Shown here piece by piece: positions 51,406 to 61,424 of a stretch of 64,000 bases of DNA. Origin of the DNA: Bordetella parapertussis. Its GTDB lineage: Bacteria; Pseudomonadota; Gammaproteobacteria; Burkholderiales; Burkholderiaceae_A. The notes under the pieces are model-generated. The model made no database searches. It was not told where the DNA came from and saw nothing but the letters and a program-made list of their open reading frames with translations. The first letter of the stretch is position 1. The number at the start of each line of letters is the position of its first letter. Both the position numbers and the translations under genes were made by a program. The stretch spans positions 16,316 through 80,315 of the forward strand of contig CAMAZF010000009.1 of the NCBI GenBank assembly GCA_945862985.1, given 5' to 3'.

Positions 51406-52481
51406 CATACATTCACTTCGCAGGCATGGGGATCGCCTGCGTCACTGAGCGCCACTCCCGCTTGTGCCTTTGCCACGGCCACTTCCAGATCGCGCGGCAG
51501 TGCAACCCCATTTTTGACCGCCAGGACCTCTGCCATCACGCTGACGGCGATCTCTGCTGGCGTCTTGCTGCCAATGTAGATCCCAATTGGCCCACGAAGG
51601 TCTTTCAGGCTCTCCTCGCTGTGGCCGAAGTGCTCGATGAGCCGAGTATGCCGCTGCTGGTTGTTTCGCCGAGACCCGATCGCGCCGACGTAAAACGCTG
51701 GGGATCCGAGCGCCTCGAGTAGGGCAAGGTCGTCGAGCTTGGGGTCATGAGTCAGGGCAATCACACAGCTTCGCCGGTCCAACTGAAAGGACTGGACGAC
51801 GTCGTCAGGCCAGTCAGTGACCAGGGTGACTTGGGGAAGGCTCCAGCCAAAACGGTACTCGGGCCGAGGGTCGCAGACCGTGACCTGAAACCCTGAGAAA
51901 CTGGCCATGGTGGCGAGATACTCCGTCAGCTGACCCGCGCCAATGAGCAGCATGCGATAAGCCGGTCCAAAGCAATTCACCAGTTCAGATGCACTGAGAC
52001 TGAGTTCGCTGGGCTGGTCAGTTGAGGCCAGAACCACGGCTCCAGTCTCCAGGTTGGTGGTCCTTCGGACGAGCTCCCCCTGCTCTAACCGTTGCACGAG
52101 TTGACTGAGGCATGCCGGGTCTGGGTTGAATTCAAGCAGCAGCTCTAGGGTTCCACCGCAGGGAAGGCCGAACCGGTGCGCCTCATCGGCTGAAATGCCA
52201 TATGTGACGCGCTGTGGAGGAGCATCAGGGATCACCGACGATGCGTTGAGAGAGACGTCTGCTGACCTTCGGGCCAGAGAGAACTTCTTGATGAGATCGT
52301 CCTCGATACATCCACCCGAGACACTTCCCACCACAGCACCCGTAGCCTCCAGCGCCATGGTGGACCCGATGGGCCGGGGCGAGGATCCCCAGGTTCGAAC
52401 GACTGTCGCTAGGAGTGCACGCTTCCCAGCCTGTCGCCAGTCGCGCAGCGTTTTGAGAACGACGAGGTCCAGGTTTTCCAT
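51405..52481 (-). CDS. XdhC/CoxF-family protein (paralogue upstream of form I cox)
   Basis: A 358-residue protein with an N-terminal XdhC/CoxI domain (A-T-V-V-R-T-W-G-S-S-P-R-P-I-G-S, then G-S-V-S-G-G-C-I-E) and a C-terminal Rossmann domain (L-L-I-G-A-G-Q-L, then Y-V-G-A-I-G-S-R-R and Y-I-G-S-K-T-P-A-E-I-A). The domain order matches CoxF/XdhC maturation factors. It is longer than the 278-residue paralogue at 43963 and lacks the Cys-rich tail. It starts 7 bases after uup and may be transcribed with it. Confidence 0.88.
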   Translation of the reverse strand: MENLDLVVLKTLRDWRQAGKRALLATVVRTWGSSPRPIGSTMALEATGAVVGSVSGGCIEDDLIKKFSLARRSADVSLNASSVIPDAPPQRVTYGISADEAHRFGLPCGGTLELLLEFNPDPACLSQLVQRLEQGELVRRTTNLETGAVVLASTDQPSELSLSASELVNCFGPAYRMLLIGAGQLTEYLATMASFSGFQVTVCDPRPEYRFGWSLPQVTLVTDWPDDVVQSFQLDRRSCVIALTHDPKLDDLALLEALGSPAFYVGAIGSRRNNQQRHTRLIEHFGHSEESLKDLRGPIGIYIGSKTPAEIAVSVMAEVLAVKNGVALPRDLEVAVAKAQAGVALSDAGDPHACEVNV

Positions 52482-52488
52482 TTGGTCA

Positions 52489-54390
52489 TTATTGCCCCTC
52501 TCTGGCCAGGAGCGCTTCCCAGCGAGTCATGGCTTTCCCGATATCCCCCTCAAGCTGAGTCTGTTTGGCTTGTAGTGAGGGAATGTCTTGAGGACGTGAT
52601 TTGTAGATCTCAGGATCGGCGAGAGCGCGATGAACGAGATCGAGGGAGACTTCAAGTTCCTCGATCTTGGCGGGTAGGTCCTCAAGCTCTCTCTTTTCTT
52701 TGCTATTGAGCTTGAGCGGGGGCTTGAGTGATGAGGTGGTCTGGGTCGGTTTAGAAGCAGCTCGAGTTGAGGGGCTGGGCGGGGCAGTGGAGGCCACAGT
52801 TTTTTGAAGGCTACGAGACTTCTGAAGCATGTAGTCGTCATAGCCACCCTCGTATTCACGCCAATGACCCGGTGATTCGTAAGCGAGAATACTGGTGACC
52901 ACATGGTCGACGAAGTCGCGGTCATGGCTGACCAGGAAGACGGTTCCAGCGTAGTCCTGCAGCAACTGCTCAAGCAGCTCCAGCGTTTCAATATCTAGAT
53001 CATTGGTGGGCTCATCCAGCACCAGAACATTGGCCGGGCGGGCGAAGAGACGCGCAAGCAACAGCCGGTTTCTTTCTCCTCCAGAGAGGCTACTGACCGG
53101 AGACTGGGCCCGTTCAGCCGGGAAGAGGAATTGCCCCAGATAGCTGCGAACGTGTTGGCGGGAGTCTCCGATTTCAATCCATTCGCTTCCCGGGCTGATG
53201 GTGTCGGCCAGTGAGGCCTCGAGGTTGAGGCCCTCACGCATTTGGTCAAAGTACGCCACTTGAATCTTGGTGCCGATTTCGACTTGGCCGGCGTCAGGCG
53301 CTAGGCTACCGAGGATGATCTTCAGGAGCGTGGACTTTCCAACCCCGTTGGGCCCAATGAGCCCGATCTTGTCGCCCCGCAGGACGGTCAGGCTCAGGTC
53401 TTTCAGGATGGTCTTGGCGCCGAAGGATTTCTCGACATGAGAGAGTCGGGCAACAATCTTTCCGCTTCGTTCTCCACTTGCAACAGAGAGCTGAACCTGG
53501 CCCATCACCTCACGCCTTGCGGCGCGTGCGGCTCTCAGCTGCTCTAGCCTAGCCAGTCGGCCCACAGACTTGGTGCGCCTGGCTTCAACGCCCTTGCGGG
53601 ACCAAACCTCTTCTTGTGCAAGCAGCTTGTCGGCTCGGGCATTGGCGAGGGCCTCGGAGTCGAGGGCTTGCTCCTTTTGCACCAGAAATTCTCTGAAGCG
53701 CCCGGGATAGCGTTGTAGCTGCCCGCGATCCAGCTCTAGGATGCCCGTGCACACCGCATCGAGAAAGCGACGGTCGTGGGTGATCATGACCATGGCCCCT
53801 TTGTGGCTACAGAGCAGAGATTCCAGCCATTCAATCGACTGGATGTCGAGGTGGTTCGTGGGCTCATCCAGCAGAAGCACATCGGGCTGAGTGACGAGCG
53901 CCTGAGCAAGAGATACTCGCTTTCTCTGCCCACCTGAAAGGCGCCCTACGAGGGCGTCACCTTCTAGTCCAAGCCGATCCAGTGTCTCTTGAACCCGCTG
54001 TTCCCAAGACCATCCGCCGCGAGCGTCTAGCTCGCTCTGAATGGCATCGAGCGCATCATGAGCCTCGGGGTCGATGGCGAGCGCCTCGTATTTTTCCCTC
54101 AGCGATTGGATGTCGGATAGTCCCAAGGCCACTGCTTCGAACACGCTGTGCTCCGGGTTGAGGACCGGCTCTTGAGCCACATAGGTCATGCGCAGTCCCT
54201 GCTGGACCTGGAGGCTTCCGTCATCTAGTTGCGAGAGCCCCGCAAGAATCTTGAGCAGGCTTGACTTGCCGGTGCCATTCCGTCCGATGAGGCCCAGGCG
54301 CTCACCGGTCTCTAGGGCAAAGCCGGTGTGGTCGAGTAAGGGAAGGTGCCCAAAGGCTAGCTGGGCGTCGGCCAGAACCAAGAGCGACAT
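52489..54390 (-). CDS. uup: ABC-F family ATPase Uup
   Basis: A 633-residue soluble protein with two ABC ATPase domains (Walker A G-R-N-G-T-G-K-S and G-P-N-G-V-G-K-S; two L-S-G-G-(Q/E)-R-(K/N)-R signatures). A linker and a C-terminal coiled-coil region follow (about 545-630), characteristic of Uup. ABC-F proteins act on ribosomes, and Uup also influences branched DNA intermediates. It lies 6 bases after the LON-domain gene. Confidence 0.93.
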   Translation of the reverse strand: MSLLVLADAQLAFGHLPLLDHTGFALETGERLGLIGRNGTGKSSLLKILAGLSQLDDGSLQVQQGLRMTYVAQEPVLNPEHSVFEAVALGLSDIQSLREKYEALAIDPEAHDALDAIQSELDARGGWSWEQRVQETLDRLGLEGDALVGRLSGGQRKRVSLAQALVTQPDVLLLDEPTNHLDIQSIEWLESLLCSHKGAMVMITHDRRFLDAVCTGILELDRGQLQRYPGRFREFLVQKEQALDSEALANARADKLLAQEEVWSRKGVEARRTKSVGRLARLEQLRAARAARREVMGQVQLSVASGERSGKIVARLSHVEKSFGAKTILKDLSLTVLRGDKIGLIGPNGVGKSTLLKIILGSLAPDAGQVEIGTKIQVAYFDQMREGLNLEASLADTISPGSEWIEIGDSRQHVRSYLGQFLFPAERAQSPVSSLSGGERNRLLLARLFARPANVLVLDEPTNDLDIETLELLEQLLQDYAGTVFLVSHDRDFVDHVVTSILAYESPGHWREYEGGYDDYMLQKSRSLQKTVASTAPPSPSTRAASKPTQTTSSLKPPLKLNSKEKRELEDLPAKIEELEVSLDLVHRALADPEIYKSRPQDIPSLQAKQTQLEGDIGKAMTRWEALLAREGQ

Positions 54391-54396
54391 AAGGCT

Positions 54397-55053
54397 TTAC
54401 TGATCGAAGGATTCAAAGAGCCCGGGTGCGAGTTTACCCAGGCTGGTCAGGCGCTCGAGAGGGTCTTCACAGTCGAGAAGGGCGTAACGCTCTTCAGGCG
54501 TAAGGGGCATGAGTTCTGCCCATCGATTCGCGACCCAGCCGCACTCATCAAGACGATAGGGGGCGAGAACAGGCATTTGAGCGGCGGGCACCCGCTTGCG
54601 CTGGAGGTCTGCAATGAGACGGCCGAGTCGATTCGCTAGGGGTTGCAACTCCGGGGGTATGGCGACAACTGGGTCTTGCTCCAGGGTCTCAATCTGTCCA
54701 ACCCACAAGCCATACCGCCCCTGCTGTGCATCGAGCAAACGGAAACGCTGCAACCCACGAACGCGAATGAAGTAGAGCGCAGGCTGGAGCATGTCGTGTT
54801 CGATAATCTCGGCCAGACAACCCGACGGGCGAAGGCGAATCGATTCACCTGGCCGATTCACCTCATGACCAGACTCCAGGCCGATGATGCCGAACGGGGT
54901 CTTCTCTGCGACCGCACGCTTCACCATGTCGAGGTAACGGACCTCGAAAATCTGCAGCGACATGAGCCCGTCAGGGAAGAGCCCATGTTGCAAAGGAAAG
55001 AGTGGGAGCGCTGATTGGAGTTCAGCGCTGGGGGGATGTGGGACGCTTTCCAT
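54397..55053 (-). CDS. LON substrate-binding-domain protein
   Basis: A 218-residue protein starting at the ATG at 55053 inside the 3' end of rhlE (32-base overlap). It contains only the LON N-terminal domain: L-P-L-F-P-L-x-x-G-L-F-P-x-G-x-M-x-L-x-I-F-E-x-R-Y, then F-G-I-I-x-L and G-x-x-R-F. It lacks ATPase and protease domains. Stand-alone members are common in proteobacteria and have no settled function. Confidence 0.87.
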   Translation of the reverse strand: MESVPHPPSAELQSALPLFPLQHGLFPDGLMSLQIFEVRYLDMVKRAVAEKTPFGIIGLESGHEVNRPGESIRLRPSGCLAEIIEHDMLQPALYFIRVRGLQRFRLLDAQQGRYGLWVGQIETLEQDPVVAIPPELQPLANRLGRLIADLQRKRVPAAQMPVLAPYRLDECGWVANRWAELMPLTPEERYALLDCEDPLERLTSLGKLAPGLFESFDQ

Positions 55054-56467
55054 GACTGTATTTTGAGGCCTTTGAGGCTGGCTTCGCACCTGCAGGTCTG
55101 GGGGGCGCAGGCTTGGCCCCGACAGGCCCTGAACCGGAGGGCTTTGCGGAGTATGACTTGGGACCTGTGGGCTTGGCCGCATAGGGCTTGGGCGCCTGTG
55201 CCTGCCCCTCCGCTCTGGGGGGGCGCGGCCCGCTGGCACGCTGAGCAGGCTTTGCGCTCGGCTTATGACTGGACTTACCGCCAGGTTTGCCGCCAGGCTT
55301 AAAGCCCGGACGAGGCCCGCCTGGGCGCTGACGTCGAACGCCCTCGGGAAGGAGCGTCTGCCCTGTCAGGCGTTCAATCTGAATGGCGAGGCCCACTTCG
55401 CTGGGCTCGCAGAGCGAATAGGCGGTACCGCTGCGGCCTGCGCGACCTGTGCGTCCAATGCGGTGGACATAAGCCTCAGGAATGATGGGCATGTCGTAGT
55501 TCACCACATGGGTGACCGTATCGATATCAATGCCGCGCGCTGCGACATCGGTTGCGACCAGTACGCGCATCTTGCCTGACCGAAAGGCTGCCAAGGCGCG
55601 GTCCCGCTGCCCCTGGGTTTTGTCTCCATGGATGGAGACGGAGAAGTGGCCGTGATCGCGGATGTGTTTTTGAACGCGCTCGGCGCCATGCTTGGTTCGC
55701 GTAAAGACAATGGCTTGCTCCACGTCTGGGGCAGCAAGGAGGTCGAGAAGGGCTTCGGGCTTTTTCCCCGGATCAACCATGATCAGGTGCTGAGCAATTC
55801 GCTCAATGGGCTTTGAATGTTGAGCGACCGAGACCTCAGCCGGATTCTGGAGGAACTCATCCGCGAGTCGGCGAATATCTGCGGGCATGGTGGCCGAGAG
55901 CAGGAGTGTCTGGCGGGACTTAGGAAGCCTGGCCAGAAGGTCTCGAATGGCGGGCATAAAGCCCAGGTCCATCATTTGGTCGGCCTCGTCGAGCACGATG
56001 GTGTGGGTCTGGTCCAGACGAGCATGCTTCGCTTGCAGATGATCGAGCAGCCGACCAGGGGTGGCCACCAGAATATCGAGGCCTTGCGAGAGCGCACGAA
56101 TTTGTGGGGACGGATTGGCGCCTCCGACGACCAGAGCGCTGGTGAGGTGCAGATGACGGCCGTAGGTTCGGACACTCTCGAGAATCTGGTTCGCGAGTTC
56201 ACGGGTTGGCGCGAGGATCAGTGCCTTGCAGCTTTTGGGCATGCGAGGCTGCAGTGGGGTTTTGCGTTGAGATTCGAGCTTGTGAAGAAGGGGTAGCACG
56301 AAGGCCGCCGTCTTCCCGGTTCCGGTTTGGGCAATGCCAAGCACATCCTGGCCTGCAAGCATCAGAGGAATGACCTGCGCCTGGATGGGGGTGGGGGTAT
56401 CGTAACCCTCGGTTGCAATGGATTTCAGAATGGGCTCTGCGAGCCCGAGATCAGTAAATGTCGTCAA
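55022..56467 (-). CDS. rhlE: DEAD-box RNA helicase RhlE
   Basis: A 481-residue helicase. Motifs are complete: Q-x-Q-V-I-P (Q motif), A-Q-T-G-T-G-K-T (I), V-L-D-E-A-D (II), S-A-T (III) and H-R-I-G-R-T-G-R (VI). The last 110 residues are a basic Pro/Lys/Gly tail, as in RhlE proteins, which remodel RNA during ribosome assembly and decay. The start is TTG at 56467 without a clear ribosome site, but the sequence from there aligns with the family start (F-x-D-L-G-L). Confidence 0.92.
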   Translation of the reverse strand: MTTFTDLGLAEPILKSIATEGYDTPTPIQAQVIPLMLAGQDVLGIAQTGTGKTAAFVLPLLHKLESQRKTPLQPRMPKSCKALILAPTRELANQILESVRTYGRHLHLTSALVVGGANPSPQIRALSQGLDILVATPGRLLDHLQAKHARLDQTHTIVLDEADQMMDLGFMPAIRDLLARLPKSRQTLLLSATMPADIRRLADEFLQNPAEVSVAQHSKPIERIAQHLIMVDPGKKPEALLDLLAAPDVEQAIVFTRTKHGAERVQKHIRDHGHFSVSIHGDKTQGQRDRALAAFRSGKMRVLVATDVAARGIDIDTVTHVVNYDMPIIPEAYVHRIGRTGRAGRSGTAYSLCEPSEVGLAIQIERLTGQTLLPEGVRRQRPGGPRPGFKPGGKPGGKSSHKPSAKPAQRASGPRPPRAEGQAQAPKPYAAKPTGPKSYSAKPSGSGPVGAKPAPPRPAGAKPASKASKYSHGKRPTSPQR

Positions 56468-56602
56468 GGGGGGCTTTCAGTAAGAGCCGCCCGATGGATC
56501 TGATGTTGCTGTCGGTACCAACTTCCGAACAGAGGGCAGCAGGATTAAGATAACGCATCGTTGTGCGCTGCACGACATGCTACAGGACTTGGAGACGATC
56601 GG

Positions 56603-56800
56603 GTGAAAAATACACGTGCGTGGTTGGTTCTGTCCCTCTGTTTCTCATTTCTGCTCCAGGGGTGTGCGGTCATTGCAGTGGCCGATGCCGCTGTCACGGT
56701 GACGGCGACGGTGGTTGGGGTCGGGGTGAAGGCGACGGGTGCGGTCGTTGACGCGGTCATCCCAGGCAGCAGTGAGGACGAAGAGAAGAAAAAGAAATAG
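56603..56800 (+). CDS. Small lipoprotein of the NF038104-like type
   Basis: A 65-residue lipoprotein. The GTG at 56603 has GGAG eight bases upstream and gives a perfect signal with lipobox L-L-Q-G-C. The mature part is an Ala/Val/Gly-rich amphipathic stretch (A-V-I-A-V-A-D-A-A-V-T-V-T-A-T-V-V) and ends in a Glu/Lys tail. Similar short lipoproteins are frequent in Burkholderiales; function unknown. Confidence 0.7.
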   Translation: MKNTRAWLVLSLCFSFLLQGCAVIAVADAAVTVTATVVGVGVKATGAVVDAVIPGSSEDEEKKKK

Positions 56801-56808
56801 GTCCTCGA

Positions 56809-57693
56809 GTGCTCCTCGATCCCTGGGCCCCACTGAGAAGCACGATTCGCCGGATGGTGGGCAGCAAGGGGCCGCCGGTGGCCTACCTTGAACCTCGTGG
56901 AGACCCGGGGCTCTTCGGTCCAGACTCCTCTGCATGGCTGGTCCATGCTGACTTTACGAGCATGATGGTGGGCGGTGTTCGAGCATTGCTCCTTCAGGCG
57001 CTTCATCCTGGGGCCTTGGCCGGGGTCTGGGATCACTCCTCTTTTCGGGAAGACCTTCATGGAAGGTTGGCTCGAACGGCTGGCTTCGTGGCCTCCACCA
57101 CCTACGGCGGGCGGGATATGGCGCTCGCTTCTATCGATCGGGTCAACCGGATTCATGCTGGGGTGGCTGGAATCGATGAGCGAGGGCGCCCCTACCATGC
57201 AAGGGATCCCCATTTACTCGCCTGGGTTCACCTCACCGAATGCTGGAGCTTTCTGACGGCCTATGTTCGCTTCGTCAACCCTGGCTTTTCGCGTGCGCAG
57301 CAGGACCAGTACTTTTCTGAGATGGCTGCCCTGGGAGCATTACTGGGCGCTCAGGCGCTTCCGACGACACGGTCAGCCGTCGAGGAAGGGCTCAGGGCGT
57401 ACGAGCCAGAGCTCGCGTACGGAGAGCGAGCCCGCACGGTGGTAGCCCTATTGGAGTCCTTCCCCGCTCCATGGGCCCAGAGGCCCATCCTACGAGTCTT
57501 CTACCAAGCCGCCCGGGCAGACCTTCCTGCCTGGGCGCGACACCTGATGGGCCTCGCTCCTGTGACCCTGGTTGAGTCCATGGGGCTAGAGCTGGCCATC
57601 AAGGGCATGGCGCTCCCCATTCGGGAGGCGCTCAAAGACGGCGTGGCCACCCATGCACGTCGACGAATGGAAACCCCGGGCTTTCCCCAGTAG
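56809..57693 (+). CDS. DUF2236 (MpaB-type) putative oxygenase
   Basis: A 294-residue protein starting with a GTG 8 bases after the lipoprotein stop. It matches DUF2236: L-x-Q-x-L-H-P-G-A-L-A-G-V, then R-x-x-R-T-A-G-F-V-A-S-T-T-Y-G, V-N-R-I-H-A-G-V-x-G, and L-L-A-W-V-H-L-T-E-C-W-S-F. The conserved His and Arg residues of this family bind heme in the latex-clearing protein Lcp and related oxygenases. A heme oxygenase activity is therefore possible, but the substrate is unknown. It ends 67 bases before the form II cox genes. Confidence 0.8.
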   Translation: MLLDPWAPLRSTIRRMVGSKGPPVAYLEPRGDPGLFGPDSSAWLVHADFTSMMVGGVRALLLQALHPGALAGVWDHSSFREDLHGRLARTAGFVASTTYGGRDMALASIDRVNRIHAGVAGIDERGRPYHARDPHLLAWVHLTECWSFLTAYVRFVNPGFSRAQQDQYFSEMAALGALLGAQALPTTRSAVEEGLRAYEPELAYGERARTVVALLESFPAPWAQRPILRVFYQAARADLPAWARHLMGLAPVTLVESMGLELAIKGMALPIREALKDGVATHARRRMETPGFPQ

Positions 57694-57711
57694 GTGATCT
57701 TTCAGCGGCAT

Positions 57712-57748
57712 CCTATGGTCATGAAGTCGTGACCCCATCTTCCATAGG
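57712..57748 (+). promoter_or_regulatory. Leader of form II cox operon with hairpin that covers the Shine-Dalgarno
   Basis: CCTATGG (57712-57718) pairs perfectly with CCATAGG (57742-57748), and the 3' arm contains the first half of the AGGAGG ribosome site (57746-57751) of coxS. A competing stem, GGTCA (57717-57721) with TGACC (57730-57734), shares bases with the first. A five-codon reading frame (ATG 57715 to TGA 57732) overlaps both. The arrangement could switch translation on and off, or the repeats could be operators in DNA. Confidence 0.45.
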
Positions 57749-57760
57749 AGGCAGCCTCTC

Positions 57761-58231
57761 ATGCAGGTCTCACTCACTGTCAACGGCAAAGCCGTGACCC
57801 TTCAGGCAGAACCCCATACCCTTCTGATTCAAGCCCTTCGCGAGCACCTGAGCCTAACCGGCGCGCACGTGGGCTGTGACACGGCCCAGTGCGGTGCATG
57901 CACAGTGCTCGTCAATGGCAACGCGGTGAAGAGCTGCAACATGCTTCTGGCTCAGGCCGATGGTGCGGCAGTGACCACCATCGAAGGACTTGCTTCGGCG
58001 GACGGCACCCTTCACCCCATGCAGACTGCCTTCAAGGAGTGTCATGGCCTTCAGTGCGGGTTCTGCACTCCCGGCATGGTGATGAGCGCGATTGACCTCT
58101 GTCAGAAAAACCCAGGTGCCAGTGAGGCCGAAATTCGCGACCTCTTAGAGGGAAATATCTGCCGCTGCACCGGCTACCAAAACATCGTAAGGGCCATCTC
58201 GCAGGGTGCGAAGGCCATGGCTTCGGCCTAA
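57761..58231 (+). CDS. coxS: Form II CO-dehydrogenase-like small (2x[2Fe-2S]) subunit
   Basis: A 156-residue iron-sulphur protein. Cluster ligands are complete: C39, C44, C47 and C59, then C99, C102, C134 and C136. AGGAGG lies 9 bases before the ATG. It is the first gene of an S-L-M string, the order typical of form II enzymes. It is a clear paralogue of the form I CoxS at 49922. Confidence 0.93.
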   Translation: MQVSLTVNGKAVTLQAEPHTLLIQALREHLSLTGAHVGCDTAQCGACTVLVNGNAVKSCNMLLAQADGAAVTTIEGLASADGTLHPMQTAFKECHGLQCGFCTPGMVMSAIDLCQKNPGASEAEIRDLLEGNICRCTGYQNIVRAISQGAKAMASA

Positions 58232-58246
58232 CTGAGGAGATTGAAT

Positions 58247-60628
58247 ATGGGTGCTCAAGATTTCGCTTCGCTTCCCCACATTGGGGAGTCTGTGCTTCGC
58301 AAGGAAGATCTGCGATTCCTCACCGGTGCAGGTCAGTACACCGACGACGTCAAGCTGGCTGATATGACCTACGCCATCTTCGTCCGCTCGCCGCATGCTC
58401 ATGCCCGGATTCGCAGCATTCAAAAGACTGCAGCGCTTGCTGCGCCAGGCGTCATTGCAGTGTTTGACGGAGAGGATGTGGCGGCGGACAAAGTGGGTGG
58501 CCTGCCTTGTGGCTGGCTGATCACCAGCACGAACGGAGAGCCCATGAAGGAGCCTCCGCATCCGATCTTGGCGCAAGGGAAGGTTCGCTATGTGGGCGAC
58601 CATGTGGCCATGGTGATTGCAGATAGCCTTGAGCATGCACGCAATGCCGCGGAATTGGTGGAGGTTGATTACGAGGCGCTCGATGCAGTCGTCGATGTGC
58701 GAGATGCGAAGGCCTCTGGAGCGCCCACGGTGCATGATCAGGCCCCGGACAATCATTGCTACAAGTGGGCGATTGGTGACAAGGGCCAGGTCGATGCCGC
58801 ATTCGAGCATGCGGCACACATCACCAAACTTGACTTGGTGAACAATCGCCTGGTGCCCAACGCACTTGAGCCTCGCGCAGCGATTGGCTGCTACAACCGC
58901 GCTAACGATGAGTACACGCTCTATGTGGCGAATCAGAACCCCCACGTGGAGCGTCTGCTTTTGACTGCGTTCGTGATGGGTCTGCCGGAACACAAGGTCC
59001 GTGTGATTGCCCCTGACGTCGGTGGCGGTTTTGGATCGAAAATCTATCTCTATGCAGAGGACGTGTGTGTGACTTGGGCGGCCAAGAAGCTCAATCGCAC
59101 GGTGAAGTGGACTGCGGACCGGAATGAGGCGTTTCTCTCAGATGCACATGGTCGCGACCATGTGACTCACGCTGAGTTGGCCATGGACAAGGACGGTCGG
59201 TTCTTGGCGTTCCGCGTGCATACCGATGCGAACCTCGGTGCCTACTTATCGACTTTTTCGACCGCGATCCCCACCATCCTCTACGCCACCTTACTGGCGG
59301 GTCAGTACACGACGCCTCAGATCTATGTGGAGGTTGATGCCTGGTTTACCAACACCGCACCGGTGGATGCGTATCGAGGAGCCGGGCGGCCAGAGGCGAC
59401 TTATCTGCTGGAGCGCATCGTGTCTCGCGCGGGCTGGGAGCTGGGACTCTCTCAGGACGAGATTCGTAAGCGCAACTTCATCACTCAGTTTCCTTATCAA
59501 ACGCCGGTGGCGCTTCAGTACGACATTGGTGACTATCACCAGTGTATGGACAAGGCCAATCAGCTCGCGGATGTTGCGGGTTTCGCTGCCCGTCGCGCTG
59601 CGAGTGAGGCCAAAGGAATGCTTCGAGGCATTGGTTACTCAAGCTACATTGAGGCCTGCGGCCTTGCACCGTCCAACATTGCGGGCGCTCTGGGCGCACG
59701 GGCGGGGCTCTTTGAGTGCGGTGAGGTGCGGGTGCACCCCACGGGAAGCGTGACCGTCTTCACCGGTTCGCACAGTCACGGTCAGGGCCACGAGACCACC
59801 TTTGCTCAGGTGGTGGCGGCCCGCCTTGGGATTCCAGTTGAGAACGTGGATATCGTTCACGGCGACACCGGACGCGTGCCCTTCGGTATGGGCACCTATG
59901 GCTCCCGGTCTATTTCTGTGGGGGGTGCTGCGCTGATGCGTGCACTCGATAAGATCGAGGCAAAAGCAAAGAAAATCGCTGCCCATTTGTTGGAGGCCAA
60001 CGACACCGACATCGACTTCAGCGGTGGGGAGTTTGTAGTGAAGGGAACCGACAAAAAGATTCCCTTTGCTCAGGTGGCGCTCACAGCCTACGTGCCCCAC
60101 AACTATCCGCTGGACAAGCTCGAACCGGGTTTGAATGAGACGGCGTTTTACGATCCCACCAACTTCACCTACCCCGCTGGCACCTATATCTGTGAGGTAG
60201 AAATCAATCCCAAGACCGGCGAGGTGAGGGTGGATCGCTTCACTGCCGTGGATGATTTCGGCGTGATCATCAACCCCATGATTGTGGAGGGTCAGGTTCA
60301 CGGCGGCTTGGCTCAAGGGATTGGGCAAGCCTTGCTCGAGAACTGCGTCTATGACCGAGAGACTGGTCAGCTCCTCACCGGCTCATTCATGGACTACGCC
60401 ATGCCTCGCGCGGATGACTTTCCTCATTTCGAGATTGGTCATGTCTGTACCCCCTGCACCACGAACCCACTGGGAACCAAGGGCTGTGGAGAGGCTGGTG
60501 CCATCGGGTCCCCGCCGGCTGTGATCAATGCGGTGCTCGATGCGCTTGCTCCCTTGGGAGTGAAGGACTTGGACATGCCCGCCACCTCTCACCGGGTGTG
60601 GGAAGCCATTAGAATGGCGAAAGGATAA
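58247..60628 (+). CDS. coxL: Form II CO-dehydrogenase-like large (molybdenum) subunit
   Basis: A 793-residue molybdenum hydroxylase starting at the ATG at 58247, with GAGGAG seven bases upstream. The active-site loop is A375-Y-R-G-A-G-R381, the form II signature, so the copper-binding Cys of form I is absent. The catalytic Glu segment G-T-K-G-C-G-E-A-G is kept. Form II enzymes have been reported as slow CO dehydrogenases in some bacteria, but many may oxidise other small substrates, so CO is not certain here. Confidence 0.93.
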   Translation: MGAQDFASLPHIGESVLRKEDLRFLTGAGQYTDDVKLADMTYAIFVRSPHAHARIRSIQKTAALAAPGVIAVFDGEDVAADKVGGLPCGWLITSTNGEPMKEPPHPILAQGKVRYVGDHVAMVIADSLEHARNAAELVEVDYEALDAVVDVRDAKASGAPTVHDQAPDNHCYKWAIGDKGQVDAAFEHAAHITKLDLVNNRLVPNALEPRAAIGCYNRANDEYTLYVANQNPHVERLLLTAFVMGLPEHKVRVIAPDVGGGFGSKIYLYAEDVCVTWAAKKLNRTVKWTADRNEAFLSDAHGRDHVTHAELAMDKDGRFLAFRVHTDANLGAYLSTFSTAIPTILYATLLAGQYTTPQIYVEVDAWFTNTAPVDAYRGAGRPEATYLLERIVSRAGWELGLSQDEIRKRNFITQFPYQTPVALQYDIGDYHQCMDKANQLADVAGFAARRAASEAKGMLRGIGYSSYIEACGLAPSNIAGALGARAGLFECGEVRVHPTGSVTVFTGSHSHGQGHETTFAQVVAARLGIPVENVDIVHGDTGRVPFGMGTYGSRSISVGGAALMRALDKIEAKAKKIAAHLLEANDTDIDFSGGEFVVKGTDKKIPFAQVALTAYVPHNYPLDKLEPGLNETAFYDPTNFTYPAGTYICEVEINPKTGEVRVDRFTAVDDFGVIINPMIVEGQVHGGLAQGIGQALLENCVYDRETGQLLTGSFMDYAMPRADDFPHFEIGHVCTPCTTNPLGTKGCGEAGAIGSPPAVINAVLDALAPLGVKDLDMPATSHRVWEAIRMAKG

Positions 60629-60632
60629 GACC

Positions 60633-61424
60633 ATGTATCGATTCGATTATCAAAAGCCTGCAGATCTGGCCAAAGCCGCCTCCCTCTTGGCCTCAGGGGC
60701 TCAAGCTCTTGCTGGAGGCCAGACCTTGTTGGCATCCATGAAGCAGCGGTTGATCCAGCCGGAGGTGCTGGCGGACCTGTCCTCGATTGCTGGGCTGTCG
60801 GGCATTTCGGAAGGGGCTGGCGAGATTCAGATCGGTGCCATGACACGTCACTCCGCTGTGGCATCGAGTGAGCTGGTGAGGTCAAAAGTCCCCGCGCTTG
60901 CGCAGCTTGCTGGGGGCATCGGGGATCGTCAGGTTCGTGCCATGGGGACGATCGGCGGGTCATTGGCCAACAACGACCCTTCTGCCTGCTACCCGAGCGC
61001 TGCTTTGGCGCTGGGCGCCACCATCGTCACGGATCGACGCTCCATCCCCGCGGCCGACTACTTTCAGGGCATGTACGCCACTGCTCTGGAGCCGGGCGAG
61101 TTGATCACTGCCGTCCGCTTCCCCATTCCGAAGCGCGCGGCCTACGCGAAATTCAAGCAGCCCGCCTCGCGCTACGCCATTGTTGGTGTGTTTGTCGCCG
61201 ACATGGGGTCTGAGGTTCGGGTGGCCATTACTGGTGCGGGCAACGGCGTATTTCGGCACGCCGGACTGGAGGCGGCCCTCTCGAAGTCGTTTACGCCAGC
61301 GGCAGTGGACGGAGTGCAGGTGGATGCCTCCGAGCTCAATGGCGACCTTCATGCCTCGGCCGAATATCGGGCACAGCTGATTCTGGTCCAGACTCAGAGG
61401 GCAGTCGAGCAGGCGATTGGATAG
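60633..61424 (+). CDS. coxM: Form II CO-dehydrogenase-like medium (FAD) subunit
   Basis: A 263-residue flavoprotein with FAD motifs A-G-G-Q-T (27-31) and T-I-G-G-S (106-110), both slightly different from the form I A-G-G-H-S and T-I-G-G-D. It starts 4 bases after the large subunit and ends 8 bases inside coxD. Confidence 0.93.
   Translation: MYRFDYQKPADLAKAASLLASGAQALAGGQTLLASMKQRLIQPEVLADLSSIAGLSGISEGAGEIQIGAMTRHSAVASSELVRSKVPALAQLAGGIGDRQVRAMGTIGGSLANNDPSACYPSAALALGATIVTDRRSIPAADYFQGMYATALEPGELITAVRFPIPKRAAYAKFKQPASRYAIVGVFVADMGSEVRVAITGAGNGVFRHAGLEAALSKSFTPAAVDGVQVDASELNGDLHASAEYRAQLILVQTQRAVEQAIG

Noticed and set aside
56545..57213. Minus-strand 222-codon frame
   Set aside because: It overlaps the lipoprotein and DUF2236 genes on the plus strand, which both have family features; the minus product has none.
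58145..58993. Minus-strand 282-codon frame
   Set aside because: It is antisense to the form II coxS/coxL start region, whose frame is fixed by cluster ligands and active-site motifs.
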